In this document: positions 40,321 through 48,259 of the stretch, one piece after another | Layout: each line of letters opens with the position of its first letter | How positions within the stretch are numbered: the first letter of the stretch is position 1 | Source: Chloroflexota bacterium | Lineage (GTDB): Bacteria > Chloroflexota > Anaerolineae > Anaerolineales > Villigracilaceae | DNA length: 64,000 bases | Reading direction: 5' to 3' | Assembly (NCBI GenBank): GCA_013388855.1 | Contig: JACAEM010000026.1 | Location: 1 to 64,000 of the forward strand | Program-made: the position numbers and the translations under genes | Notes under the pieces: model-generated | Seen by the model: the letters and a program-made list of their open reading frames with translations, nothing else | What the model was told of the DNA's origin: nothing | Database searches by the model: none

Positions 40321-42192
40321 CTATATTGTACGCCTATTTAGCGCCGCTTCCATGATCTGTTGCACGCGCACCACCATGCTGGAGGGGTCGGGGTGCAAAC
40401 CTTCAACCAGAAGTGCGCTATCGTAGATTTGCTCGATGATCGCCGTCTGTAATTCCGAGCCGGGGTCAAGGTTGAGCAGATTCTTCAAAATGTTGTGCGA
40501 TGGATTCAACTCCAGGATTTTCTTTGGGATTTCATACTCCTTGCCCAGCAGTCGGTAGACGCGCTGGAGTTCGGGGTTGAGCGTGCCATCCGGGTCCACC
40601 AGCCGCGCCACGGATTGCGAGAGCCGGTTACTGGCGCGGACGCCCACCACACGTTCACCCAGGACCTGCTTGAAGCGTTCGACGAGGGAATTGAAATCGG
40701 CATCCGGAATTTTCTCCGCTTCATTCTTTGCCTCGGCCTGTTTCCCCGCATCAACCTCCGCCTGTGCGACATTTTTGAATTCGTACTCCTTGTAACTCCG
40801 CAAACCCATCAGCATGAACGAGTCCATGGGGTCGGTGAGCAGGAGCACTTCGGTCCCCTGCGCGCTGAAATAATCCAGATGCGGGCTGCGCAGCACGGAC
40901 TTCGGATCATCGCCAATGATGTAGTAAATGGTCTTCTCACCGTCTTTCAGGCGGGAAATATAGTCATCCAGCGAAGACCATGTCTCGCTTTGCAGGTTGG
41001 TCTTGAAGCGCAATAATGGTTTTAGCGAATCGGCGTCTGCCGGGCTTGACGCGACGCCATGTTTCAAGTGCCCGCCGAATTCCTTCCAGAAGGTTTGATA
41101 TTTTTCCGCATTATTCTTCGCCAGTGTTTCCAGTTCCTTGATGACCTGATTGGTCAGCACCTTTTTCAGCTTGGGCATCAGTCCGCTGGATTGCACTGTC
41201 TCGCGTGAGACATTGAGAGGCAGATCCTCCGAATCCACCACGCCTTGCACGAAACGCAAATAGTCTGGCAGGAGGTCCTTGTTGTATTCGTCAATCAGGA
41301 TATTCCGTGAGTACAATTTCAAGCCGTCATCTTTTCGCAAGGCAAAAATGCCGCGTTCCGCCTTGCCGGGTACAAAAAGCAGCGCATACAACTGCACTGG
41401 CGCATCTGTGACCATATGGATGTGCAGCAACGGCTCTTCGTAATCGAGCGTAGTCTGCTTGTAGAACTCCCTGTATTGTTCATCGGTCACGTCTTTGCGC
41501 GGGGTGCGCCACAGGGATGTCTGCTTGTTGACCGGCGCTTTGCCGTCACCGATGTAAATGGGGAAGCCGATGTAGTCGGAGTGTTTGTGGATGATGTTTC
41601 TGAGGCGGTAGTCCTCGGCGAATTCAACGGCATCCTCTTTCAGCTTGATCTCGACCCGTGTACCTCGTTCGGTCATGGCTCCCACGCCGACCGTGTAATT
41701 GTCCTCGCCGGTGGCGTACCATGTCACAGCCTCGGCGTCCGGGCGGTATGAGCGGGAGGTGACCTTCACCGATTCCGCCACCATGAATACGGAATAAAAC
41801 CCAACGCCAAATTGACCGATGAGCTGTGAAAAGTCCACCTTCTTATCTTTGGTCGCTTCAATGAACCTCCGCGCGCCCGATTGGGCGATGGTACCCAAAT
41901 TCTCGATGATCTCACCGCGGGTCATGCCAATGCCGGTATCGGTGATGGTAAGCGTGCGGGAGTCTTTATCCGCTTTGATGTGGATGCTCAGTTCGGCAGC
42001 CGGGTCGAGCACGTTCTGGTTGGTGACCATTTCAAAGCGCAGGCGGTTGAGCGCGTCCGAGGCGTTCGAGAGCAGTTCGCGCAGGAAAACTTCGCGGTCC
42101 TTATACAACGAATGGATCAGAATGTTCAGCAGTTGTTTGGTCTCTGCCTTGAAAGTAAATTGTTCCACGGGGGAGGAATTTGAGTCCGTCAT
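40321..42192 (-). CDS. htpG: Hsp90-family chaperone HtpG
   Basis: The 623-residue protein is a full-length bacterial Hsp90. The N-terminal ATPase region has LLSNASDALNRLRFE, DTGIGMTRGEI and GQFGVGFYSVFMV. The middle domain has the catalytic Arg region LPLNVSRETVQSS. A C-terminal dimerisation domain follows (HPDPSSMV-like end). There is no MEEVD tail, as expected in bacteria. GGAG lies 6 nt before ATG. It is co-transcribed with the FMN protein gene that follows. Confidence 0.95.
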   Translation of the reverse strand: MTDSNSSPVEQFTFKAETKQLLNILIHSLYKDREVFLRELLSNASDALNRLRFEMVTNQNVLDPAAELSIHIKADKDSRTLTITDTGIGMTRGEIIENLGTIAQSGARRFIEATKDKKVDFSQLIGQFGVGFYSVFMVAESVKVTSRSYRPDAEAVTWYATGEDNYTVGVGAMTERGTRVEIKLKEDAVEFAEDYRLRNIIHKHSDYIGFPIYIGDGKAPVNKQTSLWRTPRKDVTDEQYREFYKQTTLDYEEPLLHIHMVTDAPVQLYALLFVPGKAERGIFALRKDDGLKLYSRNILIDEYNKDLLPDYLRFVQGVVDSEDLPLNVSRETVQSSGLMPKLKKVLTNQVIKELETLAKNNAEKYQTFWKEFGGHLKHGVASSPADADSLKPLLRFKTNLQSETWSSLDDYISRLKDGEKTIYYIIGDDPKSVLRSPHLDYFSAQGTEVLLLTDPMDSFMLMGLRSYKEYEFKNVAQAEVDAGKQAEAKNEAEKIPDADFNSLVERFKQVLGERVVGVRASNRLSQSVARLVDPDGTLNPELQRVYRLLGKEYEIPKKILELNPSHNILKNLLNLDPGSELQTAIIEQIYDSALLVEGLHPDPSSMVVRVQQIMEAALNRRTI

Positions 42193-42284
42193 GATGATCT
42201 CCGTTACGGATACTAAATTTCAGCGATTGCTGGCATCTATTCTATGTGGAGAGAATAAAAAATTTGTAAGAAGAATTTATGAAT

Positions 42285-42911
42285 TTACCCTTTTGTGAAT
42301 GTAAATGAAGCCAGCCGCGGCGATTTGCCGGGGTCTTGCTCATGCCAGTATTCGTTGAAGCGTTCCAGCAGCAAACCGTTTGCCTCCGCAGTATGGATAA
42401 ACTCGGAAATGTGATGTACGAAGGCTTCCACTTCGACGGTCTGGTCAGCGCGTTCGAAGCGGGCTTTGGTTCCGCCATACTGCTTGAATGGATGCAATTC
42501 GTTGATAAGGAATTTGCCATTTGGTTTTAGAACGCGTAGTGCCTCGCTAAAAATGGGGGAGATGTCTTTGATGTGCTCCAGCACCAGACAACAGACGATG
42601 AGATTGTAACTTCTGTCTCTACATGGCCAGTCCTTCGTAAGGTCTGCCGTCTCGAACCGGACGTTTCCCGCCTTGACTTTTTCTCTTGCTTTGGCGAGCA
42701 TCCCTGCTGAAAAATCCAGCGCATGGACATGTCCCCCGATCTGGGCGAGGAAGGCGGTGTTCTTGCCGGTACCGCAACCGATTTCCAGAATGGACTCAAA
42801 TCGTCGATTGCCGAGCAGGTTTCGGGTCACGGTTGAATCGAGATCGCGCGTCAGATTGATGTTCGAATCATAGATGTCCGACCACTCGTTGTAAGAATCT
42901 TGAATGTTCAT
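42285..42911 (-). CDS. Class I SAM-dependent methyltransferase
   Basis: The 208-residue protein has motif I ESILEIGCGTGKNTAFL (about 38-54), then VHALDFSAGMLAKAREK and the TADLTKDWPC acidic loop. The C-terminal region has FLINELHPFKQYGGTKARFE, typical of the UbiE/COQ5-like small-molecule group. The substrate is unknown. AGAGGTAAG precedes the ATG. It is divergent from the CoA-binding protein gene, with 149 bp between the starts. Confidence 0.85.
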   Translation of the reverse strand: MNIQDSYNEWSDIYDSNINLTRDLDSTVTRNLLGNRRFESILEIGCGTGKNTAFLAQIGGHVHALDFSAGMLAKAREKVKAGNVRFETADLTKDWPCRDRSYNLIVCCLVLEHIKDISPIFSEALRVLKPNGKFLINELHPFKQYGGTKARFERADQTVEVEAFVHHISEFIHTAEANGLLLERFNEYWHEQDPGKSPRLASFTFTKG

Positions 42912-43060
42912 CTTACCTCTGAATTAATCCTGAAATGCACGTGCTGAAAAGTAGGGACATTTGTAACCTGCATTTCAGAATAACGGTAGTCAACTTTTTG
43001 TTTTCTCGTGCGTACAATGAATTGTCCGAAAATATCTTAAATCAGAGAAGGAGTATTCTC

Positions 43061-43552
43061 ATGGCAAAGATCGATACGATGGTGCAGGATTTCCTTGCAC
43101 AGAAAAAGGTTGCCGTTGTCGGTGTGTCGGATAAGCGCGAAACAGGCTGTAATATGGCGTATGCCAAATTCAAGGAAAATGGATATCAAGTATACGCCGT
43201 CAATCCGCGCATTTCCACTTTCAATGGGGAACCCTGCTTCCCGGATTTGAAGTCCATCCCTGAAAAACCGGATGCGGTTTTCATCCTTGCCAGCCCCAAA
43301 GTGACCGACCGGATCGTCCAGCAGTGCGTGGATTTGGGCGTCAAACATGTCTGGATGCATTGCATGATGGGGACCAAGCCGGGTCTGGCGGCAGGCATGA
43401 CCAGTGTCTCACAGGAGGCGGTGGAAAAGTGCAAAGCCAACGGTATCGCGGTCATTCCGGGGTCGTGTCCGAATCAGTTTCTGAAGGCGGATTTCGGTCA
43501 TGCGATGATGCGCGGGCTGTGGCGGTTGTTTGGGTTCATGAATGTAAACTGA
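43061..43552 (+). CDS. CoA-binding domain protein
   Basis: The start is ATG 43061 with GAAGGAG just upstream; the longer frame from 42935 has no such signal. The 163-residue Rossmann protein has VAVVGVSDKRETGCNMAYAK (about 20-39), VYAVNPRISTFNGEPCFPDL and the conserved WMHCMMGTKPG turn. The fold is that of succinyl-CoA synthetase's CoA-binding domain. Stand-alone members are common and mostly uncharacterised. An intrinsic terminator follows. Confidence 0.85.
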   Translation: MAKIDTMVQDFLAQKKVAVVGVSDKRETGCNMAYAKFKENGYQVYAVNPRISTFNGEPCFPDLKSIPEKPDAVFILASPKVTDRIVQQCVDLGVKHVWMHCMMGTKPGLAAGMTSVSQEAVEKCKANGIAVIPGSCPNQFLKADFGHAMMRGLWRLFGFMNVN

Positions 43553-43558
43553 AAAATT

Positions 43559-43586
43559 AAAGAGACTCCGATAACGGAGTCTCTTT
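43559..43586 (+). terminator. Intrinsic terminator
   Basis: AAAGAGACTCCG, loop ATAA, CGGAGTCTCTTT, 7 nt after the TGA of the CoA-binding protein gene. Confidence 0.85.
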
Positions 43587-43735
43587 AATATGGCTGGTCT
43601 CCCCTCTGATGTTCCCCTTTCAATCTATCGTCTGTGCCCCCAGACAGATCGAAGTCATGAATAAGCGCGTTTTTGCACAAACGCTTTTTCATTATCGGCG
43701 TTTCGAGAAAAAAGTCCAGCATTAAATTTTTAGAT

Positions 43736-43768
43736 TGACTCAAAGATTTTTTTGAGTCATGGTATAAC
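43736..43768 (+). promoter_or_regulatory. Operator-promoter of the XRE/MmyB regulator gene
   Basis: TGACTCAAA (43736-43744) and TTTGAGTCA (43751-43759) form a 9-bp inverted repeat with a 6-nt spacer. It abuts an extended -10, TGGTATAAC (43760-43768). ATG 43778 is 9 nt further, so the mRNA is probably leaderless and the gene self-repressing. The region 43587-43735 holds nothing else I can support. Confidence 0.6.
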
Positions 43769-43777
43769 TTTAACGCC

Positions 43778-44671
43778 ATGAATCGGAAGCAATTTGGATT
43801 ACTTTTGGCGACGTTGCGTCAGGATATGGATTGGACTCAATTCCGACTTTCCGAATATGCCGGTGTGGATAACGCGGTGATCAGCCAGATCGAGCGGGGA
43901 GTGAAGAAATTCTTTGAGCCAGATCTATTGCTTCGCCTCGCCAATGCCCTCCAGTTGACCACCCTGGAACGGCGGGAATTTTTCCTGGCGGCGAGTGGCT
44001 TGGATAACAGTCAACTGGTGCGCCAGCCATCCATGGGCACCGCGACCGACACCCACCATCCAGGCAAGATTCTCGAGAAGTTACTGGGAATTTTGAGACA
44101 GGTGCGCGCTCCTTCTTTCCTGAACGATGTCTATGGGGATGTCATCGCCGCGAATACGGCGGTGATCCGGTTTTTCAATATTCCTGCCTCCATGATCGAA
44201 TCCGCCCCTCACATGCCGGGAGGATTCAATGCCATGCGCATGACCTTTGGCAATGAACTGGTGGGGCGCACACACGTCTCCGAAAATTGGGATGCCTATG
44301 CCATGTCTTCCATGCGGTCCTATCGTGACTCCACCCTCCGCTACCGGGCGGAGCCTTACTTTAAGTATTTAATGAAGACCTTCCGTGACCCGTCGAAATA
44401 CCCATTATTCGACCGCTACTGGAAACGAGTGTCCTCCGTCGAACAGGACAAGATTATGAACTCCGATACGTTCGAGTACGACCATGAGAGCCATGGTCAC
44501 ATCAAATATCTCACCACGGGAATCACAACGACCACTGCTTTCGGCGAACTATTTCTCACCACCTATCTGCCGCTCGACAATCATACAAAGGACGTGTTCG
44601 ATGGTTTGCTCATGGATGGCGGAGACTCCGTTATCCGCCTTGCTCCCTGGCCAGAAAAGCCAATGCCCTGA
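43778..44671 (+). CDS. XRE-family regulator with MmyB-like sensor domain
   Basis: The 297-residue protein has an N-terminal XRE helix-turn-helix (about 7-65; QDMDWTQFRLSEYAGVDNAVISQIERG). An MmyB-type PAS-like ligand domain follows (about 95-290), with DVYGDVIAANTAVIRFF. MmyB-like domains bind fatty acids or other small hydrophobic ligands. No Shine-Dalgarno precedes the ATG; the promoter is 9 nt away. A symmetric operator overlaps the promoter, so autoregulation is likely. A terminator follows the stop. Confidence 0.85.
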   Translation: MNRKQFGLLLATLRQDMDWTQFRLSEYAGVDNAVISQIERGVKKFFEPDLLLRLANALQLTTLERREFFLAASGLDNSQLVRQPSMGTATDTHHPGKILEKLLGILRQVRAPSFLNDVYGDVIAANTAVIRFFNIPASMIESAPHMPGGFNAMRMTFGNELVGRTHVSENWDAYAMSSMRSYRDSTLRYRAEPYFKYLMKTFRDPSKYPLFDRYWKRVSSVEQDKIMNSDTFEYDHESHGHIKYLTTGITTTTAFGELFLTTYLPLDNHTKDVFDGLLMDGGDSVIRLAPWPEKPMP

Positions 44672-44681
44672 TGAATAAATC

Positions 44682-44712
44682 AAAATTCCCGAAGCAAGGC
44701 TTCGGGAATTTT
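44682..44712. terminator. Bidirectional intrinsic terminator
   Basis: AAAATTCCCGAAGC, loop AAG, GCTTCGGGAATTTT. It serves the regulator gene and the convergent exported-protein gene that ends at 44715. Confidence 0.85.
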
Positions 44713-44714
44713 GT

Positions 44715-45113
44715 CTACTGGATTTGCACTTCGCAAGTATTGAAAGTGTCGAAGTCCGGACCACCGATGCAAATATCGCTTCTATTGTTGCCCACCAAAT
44801 TATCGTCGCCACCGCCGCCCAGGATGCAGTCGTTACCGCCGCGTCCTCTGATTCGCTCGCTGCTCGATGTTCCCAGGATTAATTCATTTTGATTTGTCCC
44901 ATCGCAATTACCTCCCGTGCAGACCACTACACGGGACAGGGTAATTGCCGAACAGGATGCTGGCTTCAAAGCATTGGCTGTAATTGCCTGAGCCTGATTC
45001 GTGAGACGGGTGGCAGGCACATTGATGTTAGCCGCGAATGCCGATGCGATGCTCAGAATGACCAGGATTCCCAGCACGACAACAAACAACCGTCGGATAT
45101 TGATGCGGATCAT
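44715..45113 (-). CDS. Exported protein with RTX-like Ca-binding repeats and SipW-type signal
   Basis: The 132-residue protein starts with a long signal segment (IRRLFVVVLGILVILSIASAFA), followed by ANINVPATRLT as in SipW-dependent proteins. The second half has hemolysin-type nonapeptides (ILGTSSSERIRGRGGND, ILGGGGDDNLVGNNRSD), which bind calcium in parallel beta rolls. Five cysteines may form disulphides. It overlaps the stop of the signal peptidase gene (ATGATATG), so the enzyme and this protein are translated together. It is probably a surface or extracellular protein. Confidence 0.8.
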   Translation of the reverse strand: MIRINIRRLFVVVLGILVILSIASAFAANINVPATRLTNQAQAITANALKPASCSAITLSRVVVCTGGNCDGTNQNELILGTSSSERIRGRGGNDCILGGGGDDNLVGNNRSDICIGGPDFDTFNTCEVQIQ

Positions 45114-46753
45114 ATCATCGCCTCTTTCGCAGGGATGGTTGATCCCGTTTCAGCGGGTATGACAAACCGATACACGATCCCATCACCCCGGACGTAATAC
45201 GTGTGCGAATCGCTGTTCTCCGTGTGCAGGATCATCGTGTTGAATTTTTCTGCCAGTTTTGCTAGATCATCGACGGTGGTGACATCCACCAAGCCGGATA
45301 GGTTTACGGTGTCTACAGTGTGGGCATCGATCACCATGGAGCCATATTTCATGCGGATGTATTTGTCCTGGTCGTTTCTGGAGAGGTGTTGCAATCTCAT
45401 GCCGAGGAAGGCGCCCCCAGCCAATGACCCAACCAGACCGATCACGGCAAACCATCGTAATGCCGGGACTGCGAATTCCGTGCCAAACAGCAGGACGGTG
45501 TTTACTTCCTGACGTTCCTCGCTCAAAGCTCCTGTCTCGGTCGGGTTGAGCGGATTTTCCTGCTCTTCCCCGTGTGCAAGATAAAAATGGACGCGGTCAT
45601 AATTGAAAGTCAGGCTGGGATTGAAAGAACTGTCCAGTAACCGACCCGAAATATCCCCTGTAAGTTTGATGTTTGGGGAGATGGTCAGGATGTAGGAACC
45701 CGGATGGAAATCCGTGCCTTCCTCCATGGACTGAGCAAGTTTTTCCATTTGGCACAAGTTAAGTTTGGCGGAACTGCCAAACGCATTCCCGCTAAATGCC
45801 GTTTCATTCTGCAATGGAACACTCCGTTGCCAGCCGCTGACCGGTTCCACAATGGTTGCAGTGAGTTGATGTGTTCCTTTGAGAGCCCCAATGTTCTGTG
45901 CAATGAACGTGTACTGAAAATTGACATCGATGGAACAAGTCAATCTGGGGAAGATCGGGTCGCCGCTTTTGATGGCACTCGAATCATAGACATCTTGCGG
46001 GCCGGACGCCGAATAGGAGAAAAAGCCGACATGCTCAAATGGAAAGTCTTCTTTGACAATGCGGGAAGCGGGTCGGGAAAAGGAAATAATTCCGAAGATC
46101 AAGGAAATCAGCGCAAGAACTCCCAGTGCAAAGAACGAACCTTCGAGCATGTTCCCCTGAAATGTGTCCGACAACTGCCCAGATTCGGACTTGTTGGTTG
46201 GCGTGAACCAGTTTTGCATCTTTTGCCTAAAAGAAGCAAATTGTCCCTGGATGGATGGATTTGCCATATGTTTGTTACCTCTTGATTTGCCCCGGATCAT
46301 GCCGATGGCAAGGAAGCCTCCCAAAGCTCCTGCGGCCATGGCCATCGCAAGCGGAGCGCGCATCTTTTGAACGTACACCCCGCCTTTCGGGATATGAAGC
46401 CATAACCTGCCGATGATTTCCTCACGGGATGGCTGATAAGTGTCGATCCATGAATTGTTATCTCCCTGGAGGGTAAACCTGCCCATATCCTCGGAAATAA
46501 TGCGGTGAAATACGAAGTTGCCCAGTTCAAGATTGCGATATACAACTGCTTCCCCGATCTGGTAATTTGTCTCTTTGTGGGTAATCACCAGGTCACCGAT
46601 GTGGAAGCCCGGCTCCATACTGTTACCGACAACGATGATATAGGAAGCCATCCCGCCCGCCTGTGTGGGCGCGAATGCCAGCCAGGTGACGATCATCAGC
46701 ACGACCCAGAAGGCAGAAGCAAGATTGGGAGAGAAGCGTTTGAAAACTGCCAT
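45110..46753 (-). CDS. SipW-like signal peptidase fused to an extracytoplasmic domain
   Basis: The start is set at ATG 46753; an upstream in-frame TTG (46774) lies in the tail of a terminator. The N-terminal 120 residues are an S26B protease: Ser45 in VVGNSMEPG, His83 in NFVFHRIIS and Asp98 in LQGDNNSW, the Ser-His-Asp type of SipW and the ER/archaeal enzymes. The rest (about 547 residues in all) has a mid-protein membrane span, an extracytoplasmic DUF5305-like beta domain with paired cysteines, and a second span near 430 before a cytoplasmic tail. It would cleave the special signals of the exported proteins on either side and perhaps hold them at the membrane. Confidence 0.85.
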   Translation of the reverse strand: MAVFKRFSPNLASAFWVVLMIVTWLAFAPTQAGGMASYIIVVGNSMEPGFHIGDLVITHKETNYQIGEAVVYRNLELGNFVFHRIISEDMGRFTLQGDNNSWIDTYQPSREEIIGRLWLHIPKGGVYVQKMRAPLAMAMAAGALGGFLAIGMIRGKSRGNKHMANPSIQGQFASFRQKMQNWFTPTNKSESGQLSDTFQGNMLEGSFFALGVLALISLIFGIISFSRPASRIVKEDFPFEHVGFFSYSASGPQDVYDSSAIKSGDPIFPRLTCSIDVNFQYTFIAQNIGALKGTHQLTATIVEPVSGWQRSVPLQNETAFSGNAFGSSAKLNLCQMEKLAQSMEEGTDFHPGSYILTISPNIKLTGDISGRLLDSSFNPSLTFNYDRVHFYLAHGEEQENPLNPTETGALSEERQEVNTVLLFGTEFAVPALRWFAVIGLVGSLAGGAFLGMRLQHLSRNDQDKYIRMKYGSMVIDAHTVDTVNLSGLVDVTTVDDLAKLAEKFNTMILHTENSDSHTYYVRGDGIVYRFVIPAETGSTIPAKEAMI

Positions 46754-46772
46754 TTGTTCCGCAAAGTTCTTC

Positions 46773-46822
46773 AAAAAAAGACCCGCAGACCCTCCCTTTC
46801 AGGTGCCTGCAGGTCTTTTTTT
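46773..46822 (-). terminator. Terminator after the SipW-type exported protein gene
   Basis: On the minus strand AAAAAAAGACCTGCAG, 18-nt loop, CTGCGGGTCTTTTTTT with one mismatch. It lies between the exported protein gene and the signal peptidase gene, so the abundant substrate is made from a shorter transcript and the enzyme from readthrough or its own promoter. Confidence 0.8.
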
Positions 46823-46850
46823 CAGGGTATATAACCCCTTGCTTTACGAA

Positions 46851-47207
46851 TTATTGCGTGGCAACAACGCGGAATTCATCCGCCGCGGCAACGGTGACAC
46901 CGGCAGTGGTACAGCTCCAGTTGAAACCGGCTGTGTTGGTGCAATTGAAGTATGAGCCGGTCGTGACTAGGCGGACCTTCACAGTGGAGGCTGCGGCATT
47001 CAAGGTGAAGGTGACACTGTCAACGTTAGAGGGGGTGGTGGCGTTCAGGTTGTAGACCACGTTCGAGACGGTGTAACCACTGGTGACGCTTGCGCCTTCA
47101 CCGGCGTAGCTGGCGGGCACTGTGTTGGATGCGGCGAACGCGAAAGCCGCGGTGGCAAAGACCAGCACTACAAGCACGACGACGAACAACTTGGACGAGC
47201 GAAACAT
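46851..47207 (-). CDS. Exported protein with SipW-dependent-type signal
   Basis: From ATG 47207 (AAGGAG upstream) the protein has 118 residues. A hydrophobic signal FVVVLVVLVFATAAFAFA leads into ASNTVPASYAGEGASVTSGY, the typical start of SipW-dependent exported proteins. A compact beta domain follows (VSNVVYNLN, VDSVTFTLNAAASTVKVRLV), with one cysteine pair (Cys in YFNC and WSC). It may form surface fibres, as TasA does, or a camelysin-like layer. A nested palindrome lies 150 bp upstream. Confidence 0.8.
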   Translation of the reverse strand: MFRSSKLFVVVLVVLVFATAAFAFAASNTVPASYAGEGASVTSGYTVSNVVYNLNATTPSNVDSVTFTLNAAASTVKVRLVTTGSYFNCTNTAGFNWSCTTAGVTVAAADEFRVVATQ

Positions 47208-47656
47208 GATAGAGAAACTCCTTTTATGAAATGAATTGTTGCGGCTACTATAACAACAAAAAAGAGGAATGAAATTTACAGAATCGCAAGAACCGATTTC
47301 AAAGGTGGAAGGCGCGCAGTCATGTTCTTGCAATGAATCGCACTTGACGAATCGTAATTTTGGGTATGGGGGTTTCCCCTACCTTTTGAGGAAAATTACC
47401 CCCAAATGACAAAACAGATAATCTTGTCATATTTTGAAATAAGAGGTCGTTGCAGATATCGCATGGATGACGTTCCAGGTACGGTAACAGCCTCCAGCGT
47501 GGAAAGAGGCGCCTGTGTGGGTCACTCAGAGCATATAATCGAATTTGCCCATTCCCCTCAGCCTTCCACTTTCGACAGCGTGAATCGTGGTAAAATACGC
47601 CGCCGGGCGTAGTACCCTTCGCCCGAAAATCTTCAAAGCACGAAAGGGCTTGAACC
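47208..47656. other. Intergenic region between the exported protein gene and rplI
   Basis: No gene is supported in this 449-bp gap; the open frames here are not protein-like. It holds a nested palindrome (47354-47399), a weak rplI promoter with TAAAAT at 47591-47596, and a leader hairpin CGGGCG/CGCCCG (47604-47625) before rplI. Confidence 0.5.
47354..47399. repeat. Nested palindrome (operator or RNA switch candidate)
   Basis: Outer arms GTAATTTT (47354-47361) and AAAATTAC (47392-47399) enclose inner arms GGTATGGGG and CCCCTACC around a GTTT loop. Both levels are symmetric. It lies about 150 bp upstream of the minus-strand exported protein gene. Confidence 0.55.
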
Positions 47657-48181
47657 ATGAAAGTAATGTTAGTCAAGGACGTTTACAAATTGGGGCGCGC
47701 GGGCGATATTAAAAAAGTCGCCGACGGCTACGGACGCAATTTCCTCATCCCGCAGGGGTTGGCTGTACTCGCCACCGCAGGCGCGCTCAAACAGGTCGAA
47801 AAGATCCGTGCACAGGCTGAGATCCGCCGCACCGAACTCAACTCGGAATTGAAGGACCTCGCCGCGCATATCAACGGTTTAATGCTTTCCTTCTCTGCCA
47901 AAGCCGGTGAGACCGGAAAATTGTACGGTTCCATCACTACGCAGGATGTGGCGACCGCCATTCAGGAAAAGACCCGGTACGAGGTCAAGAAGTCGCAGAT
48001 CGACATGCAGCCGATTCGCAACCTCGGTGAGTTTACTGCACATGTCCGCCTCACCGTCGATCTGATCCCCGAGGTCAAAATCCTTGTTCACCGCGAGGGA
48101 GAGGCAGGCGAAGAGGAAGTGGTGAAAGAGGAAACCGCGCCCGAAGCGCCCGCTGCAGAGACCGAGACTGCCGAAGCCTGA
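47657..48181 (+). CDS. rplI: 50S ribosomal protein L9
   Basis: The 174-residue protein has the N-terminal L9 domain (MKVMLVKDVYKLGRAGDIKKVADGYGRNFLIPQGLA), the long connecting helix and the C-terminal domain (LYGSITTQDVATAI). It is longer than the usual 148-150 residues because of an acidic tail, EAGEEEVVKEETAPEA. L9 binds 23S rRNA at the base of the L1 stalk. It is not in the rpsF-ssb-rpsR-rplI operon seen in many bacteria; only rodZ-like and rimO follow. Confidence 0.95.
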   Translation: MKVMLVKDVYKLGRAGDIKKVADGYGRNFLIPQGLAVLATAGALKQVEKIRAQAEIRRTELNSELKDLAAHINGLMLSFSAKAGETGKLYGSITTQDVATAIQEKTRYEVKKSQIDMQPIRNLGEFTAHVRLTVDLIPEVKILVHREGEAGEEEVVKEETAPEAPAAETETAEA

Positions 48182-48202
48182 TTTCGAAACCATCCGCCCA
48201 TG

Positions 48203-48244
48203 ACATCACCAGTTCATTCCCGTTCGATGGGGTGCTGGTGATGT
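48203..48244 (+). terminator. Hairpin after rplI
   Basis: ACATCACCAG (48203-48212) and CTGGTGATGT (48235-48244) with a 22-nt loop, followed by TTCGTTT. It is a weak terminator or attenuator before the double-HTH gene. Confidence 0.55.
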
Positions 48245-48259
48245 TTCGTTTACCCGCAA

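Noticed and set aside
43585-43779. 64-residue minus-strand frame opposite the MmyB promoter
   Set aside because: It overlaps the operator-promoter and a terminator and has no protein-like pattern.
47320-47676. Minus-strand 118-residue open frame across the rplI promoter region
   Set aside because: It runs over the nested palindrome and the rplI start, has irregular composition and no recognisable domain.
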